Assembly (NCBI GenBank): GCA_903886985.1
Contig: CAISOI010000950.1
Location: 1-6,694, forward strand
Source of the DNA: an uncultured Chthonomonas sp.
Lineage (GTDB): Bacteria > Armatimonadota > Chthonomonadetes > Chthonomonadales > CAJBBX01
Direction: 5' to 3'
Length of the DNA: 6,694 nt
Both the position numbers and the translations under genes were made by a program. Each line of letters starts with the position of its first letter. Position 1 is the first letter of the stretch. Under the pieces are notes generated by a model. It was given only the letters and a program-made list of their open reading frames with translations. It was not told the DNA's origin and made no database searches. Of the stretch, positions 1 through 6,287 are shown piece by piece.

Positions 1-158
1 AGTAAATGGATAGCGTAAACAACATGAAGCGCCGGGGACAGTCCTCCCCCGATCACGTGGTCATGATTGCAGTTGTACAATACGGAGCATGGGATTTCAA
101 GCGAAACAACTTGAATTCTAGGAAGCTCACACCCAGCATAGATTTTTGTAGTTGATAT
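1..158. other. Left edge, no supportable gene
   Basis: All three forward frames hit stop codons within the first 18 bases, so at most a few codons of an upstream gene could end here; I cannot identify one. No convincing reverse-strand gene is visible. The stretch contains one imperfect hairpin rich in G and C (34-49) and otherwise ordinary intergenic sequence leading to the terminator-like hairpin at 159-187. Confidence 0.5.
31..50. repeat. Possible degenerate REP-like hairpin
   Basis: The core at 34-49 reads GGGGACAGTCCTCCCC, a near palindrome (GGGGA pairs with TCCCC; GGGGAC/GTC..CCCC with a short insertion). GGGGACAGTCCCC-type hairpins are, as I recall, common dispersed repeats in soil bacteria and often lie beside Y1/REP-associated tyrosine transposases. 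Only one copy lies in this window, so its repeat status is an inference; it could also be the stem of an upstream gene's terminator or chance. Confidence 0.25.
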
Positions 159-187
159 GGGCAGATGGCATCCGCCATCTGCTCTTT
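159..187 (+). terminator. Hairpin terminator of an upstream unit
   Basis: Nine perfect base pairs (GCAGATGGC at 161-169 with GCCATCTGC at 174-182), a four-base ATCC loop, and the pyrimidine run TCTTTCC directly after the right arm. The stem can be extended outward through a G-T wobble and a G-C pair. This is the form of a Rho-independent terminator for a gene lying left of the window. The T tract is interrupted by C, so termination may be partial; an attenuator in the DUF4337 leader is the alternative. Confidence 0.6.
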
Positions 188-199
188 CCTATTGGTGAG

Positions 200-277
200 T
201 TTCGCAAAATACAGGATTCATAGCCTCGGTTTCCGAATCTTTAGGCACTAGCATATACCGTATCACACTTTGCGAAA
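200..277 (+). promoter_or_regulatory. Inverted repeat enclosing DUF4337 leader
   Basis: TTTCGCAAA at 200-208 is the exact reverse complement of TTTGCGAAA at 269-277, with 60 bases between. The right arm ends one base before the GGAG ribosome binding site (279-282) of the DUF4337 gene. It could be a long-range RNA stem limiting access to that site, or paired operator half-sites. A few 9-bp arms at this spacing are expected by chance in a window this size, so only the position makes it noteworthy. A weak TATACC -10-like hexamer lies between the arms (near 253-258), without a good -35. Confidence 0.3.
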
Positions 278-290
278 TGGAGAAACTATC

Positions 291-914
291 ATGGATTTGG
301 ACCCAATGGAATACGTTGGTAATGATGAAGAGAAGGAAGCAAAAGAAGAACTCGCCAAGGACCGTGCGAAATCCCGCCTCAATACTCTTATCGCAGTCAC
401 GGTTGCCATTCTTGCCACCTTCATGGGGCTGTGCAAAGTAAAGGACGACAATATCGTCCAGCAGATGCAGCAGGATCAGGCGAAATCAATCGACTCCTGG
501 GGATGGTATCAGGCGAAGAAGACCCGCGTGGTCGCTGCGAAGGGCATCGTCGATCAACTCTCTCTGGCGATTCTGTCGGCTCCCGCAGCTTCTAAGCCAG
601 CTTATGAAAAGAAGATTGCCGAATACAAAGCCTATATCGCGAAAGAAAAAGCCGATCAGGATGATGTGAAAAAGAAGGCAGAAGATTTCGACAAAGACTA
701 TGACAATTGGAACAAACATGATGACCAATTCGATCTTTCGGATGCCATGCTGGCGATCTCCATCGCGCTCCTCGCGGTGACTTCCCTAACCCAAAAGAGG
801 TGGCTCTTCGGAGTGGCAATGGTCCCAACTTCCATTGGCGTCATCTATGGAACTGCGGGGCTGATGGGTCTGGGGCTCCATTCGGATTTAGCAGCAAAGT
901 GGCTCGGTACCTGA
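291..914 (+). CDS. DUF4337-family membrane protein
   Basis: Predicted inner-membrane protein of 207 residues; biochemical function is unknown for the family. The N-terminus is charged (Asp/Glu/Lys-rich, residues 1-29), followed by TM1 (about 31-49), a long hydrophilic middle with the DSWGWYQAK segment (68-76) typical of DUF4337 and a Lys/Asp/Glu-rich, probably coiled-coil stretch (about 105-145), then two closely spaced hydrophobic segments (about 149-166 and 171-195). I chose ATG 291 because GGAG at 279-282 lies eight bases before it; the in-frame TTG at 270 would add seven residues and lacks a ribosome binding site. It appears monocistronic: a terminator-like hairpin lies upstream and 203 bases separate it from the next gene. 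Family assignment is by recognition of the arrangement and the W-x-x-YQAK signature; confident on membrane protein, fairly confident on DUF4337. Confidence 0.8.
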   Translation: MDLDPMEYVGNDEEKEAKEELAKDRAKSRLNTLIAVTVAILATFMGLCKVKDDNIVQQMQQDQAKSIDSWGWYQAKKTRVVAAKGIVDQLSLAILSAPAASKPAYEKKIAEYKAYIAKEKADQDDVKKKAEDFDKDYDNWNKHDDQFDLSDAMLAISIALLAVTSLTQKRWLFGVAMVPTSIGVIYGTAGLMGLGLHSDLAAKWLGT

Positions 915-1021
915 GAGCTGTGCCCGCAAAGTCCCAAATTGTAATAGATTATTGAGCAACAATATTAAGCTATTCCGTTAAATCCGGACTTATTGGTGCA
1001 TTGATGTCCCTAAATATTCGT

Positions 1022-1054
1022 ACGGTAGGTGTACCAATCCGATATACCTACCGT
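1022..1054. promoter_or_regulatory. Long palindrome before SDR gene, possible operator
   Basis: ACGGTAGGTGTA (1022-1033) pairs with TATACCTACCGT (1043-1054): nine perfect pairs, one G-T, then two more pairs, around a nine-base loop CCAATCCGA. No T tract follows (next bases are TAAGATGG), so a terminator for the DUF4337 gene is unlikely. It ends 63 bases before the TTG start of the SDR gene. The symmetrical GGTAGGT/ACCTACC half-sites look like a dimeric repressor operator; TetR-type regulators often control such oxidoreductases, but no regulator gene is in the window, so this is inference. Confidence 0.45.
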
Positions 1055-1117
1055 TAAGATGGATGTTAATCACCGGTCCATGGTTTCAATAATTGGGTCA
1101 TAAAAAGGGATAAGAAC

Positions 1118-2627
1118 TTGCTGCCTCAGACAACAAATGGTGAGACCAATCAGCCAGCCAAGCATGGTCTGATATTGCTGACTGGCGGTACAGGTTATGT
1201 TGGCGGGCGATTGTTAACCGTTCTGGAGAAGGCAGGTCACACCATCCGATGCATCAGTCGAAACCCAGATAACCTGCAATCAAGAACTTCAGATAATGTT
1301 GAGATAGTTGCCGGAGATGTCCTCGACCCTGACTCGCTCCGTAATGCGATGGCTGGGGTAACGACCGCCTTCTATCTGGTCCATTCGATGGGTTCGCCGC
1401 TCAGTTTCGAGTCTCAAGATCGTAAAGAGTGCGGAGAACTTTGTTAAAGCGGCAGAAGAAGCGGGTGTAAAACGCATCATCTATCTCGGAGGTCTGGGAG
1501 AGAGTTCCGATAAACTCTCGGTGCACCTTCGCAGTCGTCAGGAAGTTGGAGAGATCTTGCGCTCTTCTTCCGTCCAAACCATTGAATTTCGTGCTTCCGT
1601 CGTTATCGGTTCCGGCAGTCTTTCGTTCGAAATAGTTCGTGCTTTAGCTGAGCGACTGCCTGTCATGATTACACCAAAGTGGGCGTCGACACTTTCCCAA
1701 CCAATCGCCATTGATGATGTCCTCGCTTATCTACTTGCTGCGGTCTCCATCCATGTTGAGGGCAGCAAGATTTTTGAGATCGGCGGAACGGATCAGATCA
1801 CTTATCGCGGCCTGATGGAAGAGTATGCAAAAATCCGTAAGCTGAAGCGCATCATGATCAGTGTTCCTTTTCTAACTCCCCGATTATCAAGTCTCTGGCT
1901 CGGGTTAGTTACTCCAGTATATGCACGGGTTGGTCGAAAGCTCATTGATAGTCTCATACACGCAACTGTCGTAACGGACCGATCCGCCGACGACTATTTC
2001 AATATCAAACCCATCGGGGTAGTAAAAGCGATGGAGCTGGCACTGCGCAATGAAGATCGGGAGTTCGCAGAGACCCGATGGTCGGATGCACTCTCCTCCG
2101 GCAGCATTCCCAAAACCTGGGGAGGCGTGAGATTCGGCAGCCGATTGGTCGATTCCCGCACAGTCCATGTGAAGGTTCCACCCTCTGCAGCCTTCCGGCC
2201 TATCCGGCGGATTGGCGGGAATGTTGGCTGGTATTACGGCGACTTTCTATGGCGATTGCGCGGATTTCTCGATATTCTCATCGGCGGAGTGGGAGTGCGG
2301 CGCGGGCGGCGCAATTCGGAATTTCCGGTCCCCGGCGAAGCGATAGATTTCTGGCGAGTCGAGAAATATGAAGCCGACAAGAAAATGTTGCTTCGTGCGG
2401 AAATGAAACTACCCGGGCGTGCTTGGCTCGAATTCGAAGTCACCGGCGATGAAACAGGTTCCACCATTCGCCAGACAGCCCTCTTTGATCCCATCGGTAT
2501 CGCAGGACTAGCATACTGGTATGCCCTATTCCCATTGCACGAATTCGTCTTCGCCGGAATGCTGCGAGGCATCGCCCGTCGTGCGGAAATACCAGATGAT
2601 AGAGCAATTCAGGTCCCTAAGTCGTAA
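1118..2627 (+). pseudogene. YbjT-like SDR/DUF2867 gene with frameshift
   Basis: An extended NAD(P)-binding Rossmann protein of the NmrA/YbjT type with a C-terminal DUF2867 domain. When one base is removed it reads as 502 residues, about the size of E. coli YbjT (roughly 476). Visible parts: nucleotide-binding TGGTGYVG (22-29), FYLVHSMGS (about 86-94), HLRSR where a classical SDR would have YxxxK, and DUF2867 from about residue 343 to the end (RIGGNVGWYYG, FWRVEKYE, LFDPIGIAGLAYWY). The substrate is unknown. The first frame stops at 1445-1447, but from 1425 the +1 frame gives KSAENFVKAAEEAGVKRIIY, the expected family sequence. So a single extra A in the AAA at 1424-1426 is the lesion. Start is TTG 1118 with AAGGGA seven bases upstream. 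If real, the protein is truncated to 109 residues without its C-terminal half; a sequencing error is equally possible. A GTG at 1521 could start a 368-residue remnant, but has no clear ribosome binding site. Confidence 0.85.
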
Positions 2628-2821
2628 GATCTAGGATTCAAAAATCTCTGTCGAATTTTGCATCGCAAACCATTGGCACAATGATGTTTTTGTAACGAAT
2701 CATACCAAGGTAGTCGTAGTGCAATTGATTGCCATTTCATTAAAGTAGTGCAGAACCATCAGCTAACGAGGAAATTTACCTATCACCAATTGCTCCAACT
2801 ACCAGTTCTAAGGAGAATTCA

Positions 2822-3943
2822 ATGGTCTCAAAAAATGTACTTCCACGACGATTGTATCATTTGTTTGGACTTTGCTTAACAACTATCACCATTGCAGGAT
2901 GTGGCTCAGGATCAGGTTCAGGTTCAAACACCAAGGCCAATGTCTATGTCCGCACCAACCTCTTATCCAATATCGCTGGATACGCCGACTCTGCTGGTTC
3001 CGCACTACATACAGATCCAAATTTGAAAAACCCGTGGGGCATCACCTACTCACCTTCTGGACCTTTTTGGATATCCAACAACAATTCTGGAACTCTGGGA
3101 CTATATGACGGTTCCGGCAATATTCAAGGTACCGCAATCACCATTGCAGGCGTCAACGGATCTGCCAAAGGTACTCCGACTGGTCAAGTGTATAACGGCA
3201 CTTCTGACTTCGGATCCTCACTGTTTATTGCGTGTACGGAAGATGGCGCGATAATTTCATGGTATAGCGGTTCTGCAGCTGTCATTCGCGTTAACGACGT
3301 AACGGTAGGAGTTAGACCCGTTTATAAAGGGCTCGCAATTGGCAACAACGGCTCGGCGAACTACCTTTATGCAGCAAACTTTTCCAACGGCAGGATCGAC
3401 GTCTTTGATGGCGCATACGCACATCACACTTTGAGCGGGACATTTGTCGATCCGTCTCTTCCAGCGGGATATGCTCCCTACAATATTCAGAATTTTTCCG
3501 GAAAACTGTATGTCACCTATGCGCTTCAGGATGGCTTGAAGCACGACAGCGTTTCGGGTGCTGGTCGGGGTCTAATAAACATATTCGACATGAATGGCAA
3601 CTTCCTCGACAGGCTCGTTACAGGATCGGCCGCGGGCGGTTCCGTGGCGGAACTAAATGCTCCCTGGGGACTGGCTGTTGCCCCATCAGCATTTGGTCCA
3701 TTTGGTAGTGCTCTGCTCGTAGGCAATTTCGGTGATGGCAAAATCACTGCAATAAACAGTTCTACTGGAGCAGTTCTCGGACAGATGAAGGATTCCGTTG
3801 GTAATCTAGTTTCAATTTCTGGATTATGGGGACTTATGTTTGGAAATGGCGGCGGCGCCGGCTCCACCAACACTCTTTATTTCTCCGCTGGAATAAATGG
3901 CGAAGCAGATGGATTATTTGGGAGCATAGCTTCTGGTTCGTAA
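2822..3943 (+). CDS. TIGR03118-family secreted lipoprotein
   Basis: A 373-residue exported protein with a lipoprotein signal: basic N-terminus (RR at 9-10), hydrophobic core, and lipobox IAGC with Cys27 as the lipidation site, followed by a flexible Gly/Ser linker (28-35). Residue +2 is Gly, not Asp, so outer-membrane sorting is likely. The body carries repeated PWG-type blade motifs (NPWGITYSP at about 70, NAPWGLAVAP at 279, GLWGLMFG near 337), consistent with a beta-propeller, and ends with the ING-EADGLFGS signature that I associate with TIGR03118. Molecular function is unknown for the family; such propellers usually bind proteins or sugars at the cell surface, which is inference. ATG 2822 follows AAGGAG (2810-2815) at six bases, an excellent site. 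It has its own 194-base upstream gap without a promoter I can call with confidence, and a hairpin terminator 17 bases after the stop. Confidence 0.85.
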   Translation: MVSKNVLPRRLYHLFGLCLTTITIAGCGSGSGSGSNTKANVYVRTNLLSNIAGYADSAGSALHTDPNLKNPWGITYSPSGPFWISNNNSGTLGLYDGSGNIQGTAITIAGVNGSAKGTPTGQVYNGTSDFGSSLFIACTEDGAIISWYSGSAAVIRVNDVTVGVRPVYKGLAIGNNGSANYLYAANFSNGRIDVFDGAYAHHTLSGTFVDPSLPAGYAPYNIQNFSGKLYVTYALQDGLKHDSVSGAGRGLINIFDMNGNFLDRLVTGSAAGGSVAELNAPWGLAVAPSAFGPFGSALLVGNFGDGKITAINSSTGAVLGQMKDSVGNLVSISGLWGLMFGNGGGAGSTNTLYFSAGINGEADGLFGSIASGS

Positions 3944-3960
3944 TTGCAAAACAAAATTTT

Positions 3961-3994
3961 GCCCCACAAGTTATGTTGTGGGGCGAGATTTTGA
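3961..3994 (+). terminator. Terminator after the lipoprotein gene
   Basis: Nine perfect pairs (GCCCCACAA 3961-3969 with TTGTGGGGC 3976-3984) around the six-base loop GTTATG, preceded by AAAATTTT and followed by GAGATTTTGAT. It lies 17 bases after the lipoprotein stop codon. The T run is short and begins four bases after the stem, but A/T stretches on both sides could extend the stem. On the other strand the stem is followed by AAAATTTTGTTTT, so it may also stop leftward transcripts from the transporter gene, about 170 bases past that gene's stop. Confidence 0.7.
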
Positions 3995-4151
3995 TATCCA
4001 TCACATAGCCATTTTCTAAGAATCAATACTCTCCGTGCAGCCGCCAAGAAGTCCTCGATCTCAGTTGTAGTCTGGATTCATTATCCCCTGAAAATCAGCA
4101 GACAGCGTGAACCGCGTTACAATTTTATTAGTGCTTACTCCAAGCCGGCAG

Positions 4152-5447
4152 TTACGCGGGCATCAGTCGATCAAGGGCATGGGGAAAGAAGTTGGTGATG
4201 AGTAGGATCGCCGAGAGAATAACTAAAATTACAGTCGTAGCCCATGCAATGAAGTTGAACGTAGGAGTATTGATGTAATCACCCATAAGGCGACGCTTAT
4301 TTACCAACTTTAGCATGAGAATGAGAATAATAGGCAGCAACACTGCTCCTACTATGTTTGGCAAAATGATCAGTGCAGTGAGATACTTTGGCGCAATAAC
4401 CACAATCAATGCACCAGTGGCAATCAAGAATGTGAAAACGCCCATGAATAGTGGAGCTTCTTTAGTTCGGCGACCAATTCCGCCCTCCCAACCGAGTGCC
4501 TCAGTGACTGCATAGGCCGTCGAGAGCGGCACCGCAATGGCACCAAAACAGCAGGCATTAAACAGCCCCACAACAAACAATCCCGTTGCGAATGATCCTG
4601 CCAAAGGTAGGAGTGCCGTTGCAATTTGACCAGCGTCCTGCAGTTCATGAATACCTGCGCGATAGAGTGTCGCACCGCAGCACACGATAATGAAGACTGC
4701 AATGAAGTTCGTGAAGAACGCCCCGAAGAGAACGTCAATCTTCGTGAACTTGTAGTCCTTTTCTTCGATACCTTTGTCTCGGACAATGGATTGGATATAG
4801 AATTGCCCCCATGGGGTTATCGTCGTCCCGACCACATTGATGATCATGAAAACATAGTCTTTCAAGGGGCTTATAGCGTGGAAATTGGGCAGAAACGTTT
4901 GGTGCGCAACCTGTCCCCAGTCTGGATAGGACTTCACTGCGCTCACGATATACAGCAGGTAGACACTGGAGGCGAGCAGCAAAATCTGCTCCAACCGCCG
5001 ATAGGTTCCCCGTGTGACCACAAACCATATCCCCGCCGCCACCAATGGAACAACGATCCAGCGTGCATATTCATGGAAGTAGACTCGGAGCGCGAATAGA
5101 ATTCCTGCAAACTCAGAAACGGTGGTGGCCAGATTCGCCACAAAGAGTGCCGTCATTGCGAAAACGGTAATTTTGATACCGTACTCTTCTCGGATTAGAT
5201 CGGCGAGGCCCTTACCGGTGATAGCACCCATGCGCGCACACATTTCCTGAGCCACTCCCAACGCAACAGTCGAAATAACGAGGACCCACAACATTCCATA
5301 TTGATATTGCGCACCCGCCTGAGAATAGCCGAAGATCCCACTCGCATCGTTATCTGCGTTTGCTGCAATAATTCCCGGACCGAGAATATGGAGGAATAGC
5401 CAGACGCGTGCCGGTACCATGCGCCGCAGGGACCATCGCTGTGCCAT
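4152..5447 (-). CDS. NRAMP-superfamily metal transporter, Mg-type motifs
   Basis: A polytopic inner-membrane permease of 431 residues with about 11 hydrophobic segments, the size and arrangement of NRAMP (SLC11) divalent metal transporters. TM1 carries GPGIIAANADNDASG (23-37) where classical members have DPGN. TM6 carries GTTITPWGQFYIQS (207-220), with Thr211-Pro212-Trp213 at the place of the MPH motif whose Met binds Mn or Fe. The missing Met is known from NRAMP-related magnesium transporters (NRMT type), so Mg or another hard cation is a reasonable substrate guess; Mn uptake is the alternative. Start: ATG 5447 follows AAAGGAGGT (5454-5462) at six bases; the in-frame ATG at 5504 would place that site inside the gene and add a Cys-rich, non-family leader. 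It is transcribed toward the lipoprotein gene and appears monocistronic behind its own promoter and long leader. Family very secure; substrate inferred. Confidence 0.92.
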   Translation of the reverse strand: MAQRWSLRRMVPARVWLFLHILGPGIIAANADNDASGIFGYSQAGAQYQYGMLWVLVISTVALGVAQEMCARMGAITGKGLADLIREEYGIKITVFAMTALFVANLATTVSEFAGILFALRVYFHEYARWIVVPLVAAGIWFVVTRGTYRRLEQILLLASSVYLLYIVSAVKSYPDWGQVAHQTFLPNFHAISPLKDYVFMIINVVGTTITPWGQFYIQSIVRDKGIEEKDYKFTKIDVLFGAFFTNFIAVFIIVCCGATLYRAGIHELQDAGQIATALLPLAGSFATGLFVVGLFNACCFGAIAVPLSTAYAVTEALGWEGGIGRRTKEAPLFMGVFTFLIATGALIVVIAPKYLTALIILPNIVGAVLLPIILILMLKLVNKRRLMGDYINTPTFNFIAWATTVILVILSAILLITNFFPHALDRLMPA

Positions 5448-5448
5448 T

Positions 5449-5526
5449 TTAGGACCTCCTTTCTCCGATTGTTGACGCACGCACACACAAATACTGCAAC
5501 CCAATTATCAGAGTTGCAAATGACAT
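5449..5526 (-). CDS. Possible leader peptide, 25 residues
   Basis: A small ORF begins at ATG 5526 and ends at TAA 5449-5451, a single base before the transporter ATG. Its peptide starts MSFATLIIGLQYL and ends IGERRS. Codons 23-24 are AGG AGG, the same bases that form the transporter's ribosome binding site. Ribosomes translating it would therefore cover and then release that site, a geometry suited to translational coupling. Its own ribosome binding site is weak (only AGG seven bases upstream), and a 25-codon open frame is common by chance, so translation is speculative. Confidence 0.22.
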   Translation of the reverse strand: MSFATLIIGLQYLCVRASTIGERRS

Positions 5527-5591
5527 GCGAACGCCTAGGAACAGTACTTCGGATCAAGAGACAGGGAGTAGAAAGTGTCGGGTTCGGAGAT

Positions 5592-5641
5592 GCAATAGCG
5601 CTCTCCTATTCCATTAGAAAGGGTTAAGAGGAAGCTATTGC
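5592..5641 (-). repeat. Imperfect hairpin in transporter leader
   Basis: Arms GCAATAGC (5634-5641 on the transcript strand) and GCTATTGC (5592-5599) pair perfectly over eight bases. After an asymmetric internal loop, TCCT and AGGA add four pairs, leaving a loop of roughly 20 bases. No T tract follows, so it is not a simple terminator. It is the largest recognisable stem in the leader and the best candidate for a regulatory RNA element. Confidence 0.45.
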
Positions 5642-5785
5642 GTCGCCGTGGACAGGTTTCACTCCGGTCTGTTGACCGTCGGTACTGCCAGCGGGACTGT
5701 TGTCGTTAGATTCTTTTTCTATGATTAACATAATTTGAAATTTGGTCAGCGGAAACGCCACGTGGCTTCCTACCGCCGCTCGTTT

Positions 5786-5814
5786 GTTATACCACGGTAA
5801 TCCCTCGATGGCAA
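5786..5814 (-). promoter_or_regulatory. Sigma70-type promoter for the transporter
   Basis: On the minus strand, TTGCCA (5809-5814, five of six matches to TTGACA) and TATAAC (5786-5791, five of six to TATAAT) are separated by exactly 17 bases. This is the best promoter match in the window and has the right orientation for the NRAMP gene. The start of transcription would fall about seven bases further, near 5779. Confidence 0.6.
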
Positions 5815-5850
5815 CCCTGCGACCGGAAATTTAGCACGATCTTAACCAGT

Positions 5851-5865
5851 CGTCATCCGATGACG
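5851..5865. promoter_or_regulatory. Short inverted repeat upstream of promoter
   Basis: CGTCAT (5851-5856) and ATGACG (5860-5865) form a perfect six-base inverted repeat around CCG, about 37 bases upstream of the -35 hexamer of the transporter promoter. A second, imperfect pair (ATTGTCA/TGACGAT) lies at about 5882-5904. No T tract follows on the minus strand, so a terminator for the 87-residue gene is unlikely; an activator or repressor site is possible. Confidence 0.3.
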
Positions 5866-5927
5866 GGGCGCGTTGGGACCGATTGTCATCACTCGTTTGA
5901 CGATGGACAGGACGCGTAAGTAATCGA

Positions 5928-6191
5928 CTACCCGATCAAATCTTCGGCAAAATAACGCTGCAGTACGCTGAAGGATCTCTCTCCATATACCGGCGCTATA
6001 TGGGCGGTGTTTTCACGAAAGTCTTCGTCAATGTGAAACGTAAAAGCATCCGTCATGCGACAAAATTTTCTGAGTTCTGCCACTTCGGTAGGTGTTTCCG
6101 GCAAAAGGCGCAACGTGATGCCGATCTGGCGTCCTTGGTCGTCAATGATGACGGGATCTCCAGGCCTTAGTCCCTCAAACTTTGCTCTCAA
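5928..6191 (-). CDS. Unrecognised 87-residue protein, TTG start
   Basis: I do not recognise this protein. With the TTG start at 6191 it has 87 residues, soluble and charged, without signal peptide or membrane segment. Visible features are GLRPGDPVIIDDQGRQIGI near the N-terminus (alternating hydrophobic pattern suggesting a small beta domain), an acidic-basic middle (TEVAELRKF), and FHIDEDFREN in the second half. The TTG is preferred because AAAGGAGG (6200-6207) stands eight bases before it. The longer reading from ATG 6278 adds 29 residues without a good ribosome binding site and would translate through that site and the promoter-like region. It lies 96 bases after the acetyltransferase stop, on the same strand, and probably has its own promoter. 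The clear ribosome binding site and sharp start argue for a real gene; function is unknown. Confidence 0.6.
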   Translation of the reverse strand: MRAKFEGLRPGDPVIIDDQGRQIGITLRLLPETPTEVAELRKFCRMTDAFTFHIDEDFRENTAHIAPVYGERSFSVLQRYFAEDLIG

Positions 6192-6199
6192 TTGGATGT

Positions 6200-6246
6200 C
6201 CTCCTTTAGAACTTTAATTAAAGTATAAACGCATGCCGAGCGACAA
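6200..6246 (-). promoter_or_regulatory. Promoter and palindrome before the 87-residue gene
   Basis: Minus-strand TTGTCG (6241-6246) and TTTAAT (6217-6222, five of six to TATAAT) are 18 bases apart. The -10 lies entirely within a perfect 14-base palindrome ACTTTAATTAAAGT (6211-6224), so a dimeric regulator bound there would block RNA polymerase. The ribosome binding site AAAGGAGG (6200-6207) follows, giving a very short leader of about 20 bases. The -35 is weak, so this is a moderate call. Confidence 0.45.
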
Positions 6247-6287
6247 AGGTTGCGCTCGTCACTAAGTCTTTGCTTCATGAAAATGCT

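Larger units (their letters stand above)
5448..5779 (-). promoter_or_regulatory. Long structured leader of the transporter mRNA
   Basis: From the promoter at 5786-5814, transcription would start near 5779, giving about 330 untranslated bases. Visible structures, in transcript order: a stem with arms at 5776-5780 and 5748-5752 enclosing the palindrome GCCACGTGGC (5757-5766); a tight hairpin CGGTC-AACA-GACCG (5665-5678); a larger imperfect hairpin at 5592-5641; and a hairpin TGCAAC/GTTGCA (5495-5518) 33 bases before the ribosome binding site. This is far longer than the other leaders here and suggests RNA-based control. I could not match it to the consensus of the Mg (M-box) or Mn (yybP-ykoY) riboswitches from memory. 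This and 5780-5927 account for the gene-free stretch upstream of the transporter. Confidence 0.4.

Noticed and set aside
1443..1449. Programmed +1 frameshift at TGT TAA in the YbjT-like gene
   Set aside because: Family-like sequence in the second frame already begins at 1425, some 20 bases before the stop, so a shift at the stop would leave a wrong segment. No slippery motif is evident.
2234..2572. Reverse-strand open frame of 112 codons opposite the DUF2867 region
   Set aside because: Low-complexity Arg/Ser/Pro composition typical of an antisense shadow; the forward frame encodes conserved DUF2867 sequence.
2678..2700. TTGGCAC near 2675 as the -24 element of a sigma54 promoter
   Set aside because: The required GC of the -12 element is absent at the right distance; the following bases are AATGATGTTTTT.
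2721..2732. GCAATTGATTGC palindrome before the lipoprotein gene
   Set aside because: Only five-base arms in an A/T-rich stretch, with no promoter elements around it; expected by chance.
4626..5099. Forward-strand open frame of 157 codons opposite the transporter gene
   Set aside because: It is antisense to a clear membrane transporter, has no recognisable protein features, and reflects codon bias of the real gene.
5665..5690. Match of GGTCAACAG in the transporter leader to a piece of the M-box magnesium riboswitch as I remember it
   Set aside because: The M-box core (GTTAGGTGAGGCTCC-like) and the other conserved blocks are missing, and here the nine bases form part of a simple CGGTC/GACCG hairpin. 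Not enough for a riboswitch call.
5624..5731. 35-codon ORF on the minus strand in the transporter leader
   Set aside because: No ribosome binding site in front of its ATG, and a low-complexity hydrophilic peptide; kept only as a side note.
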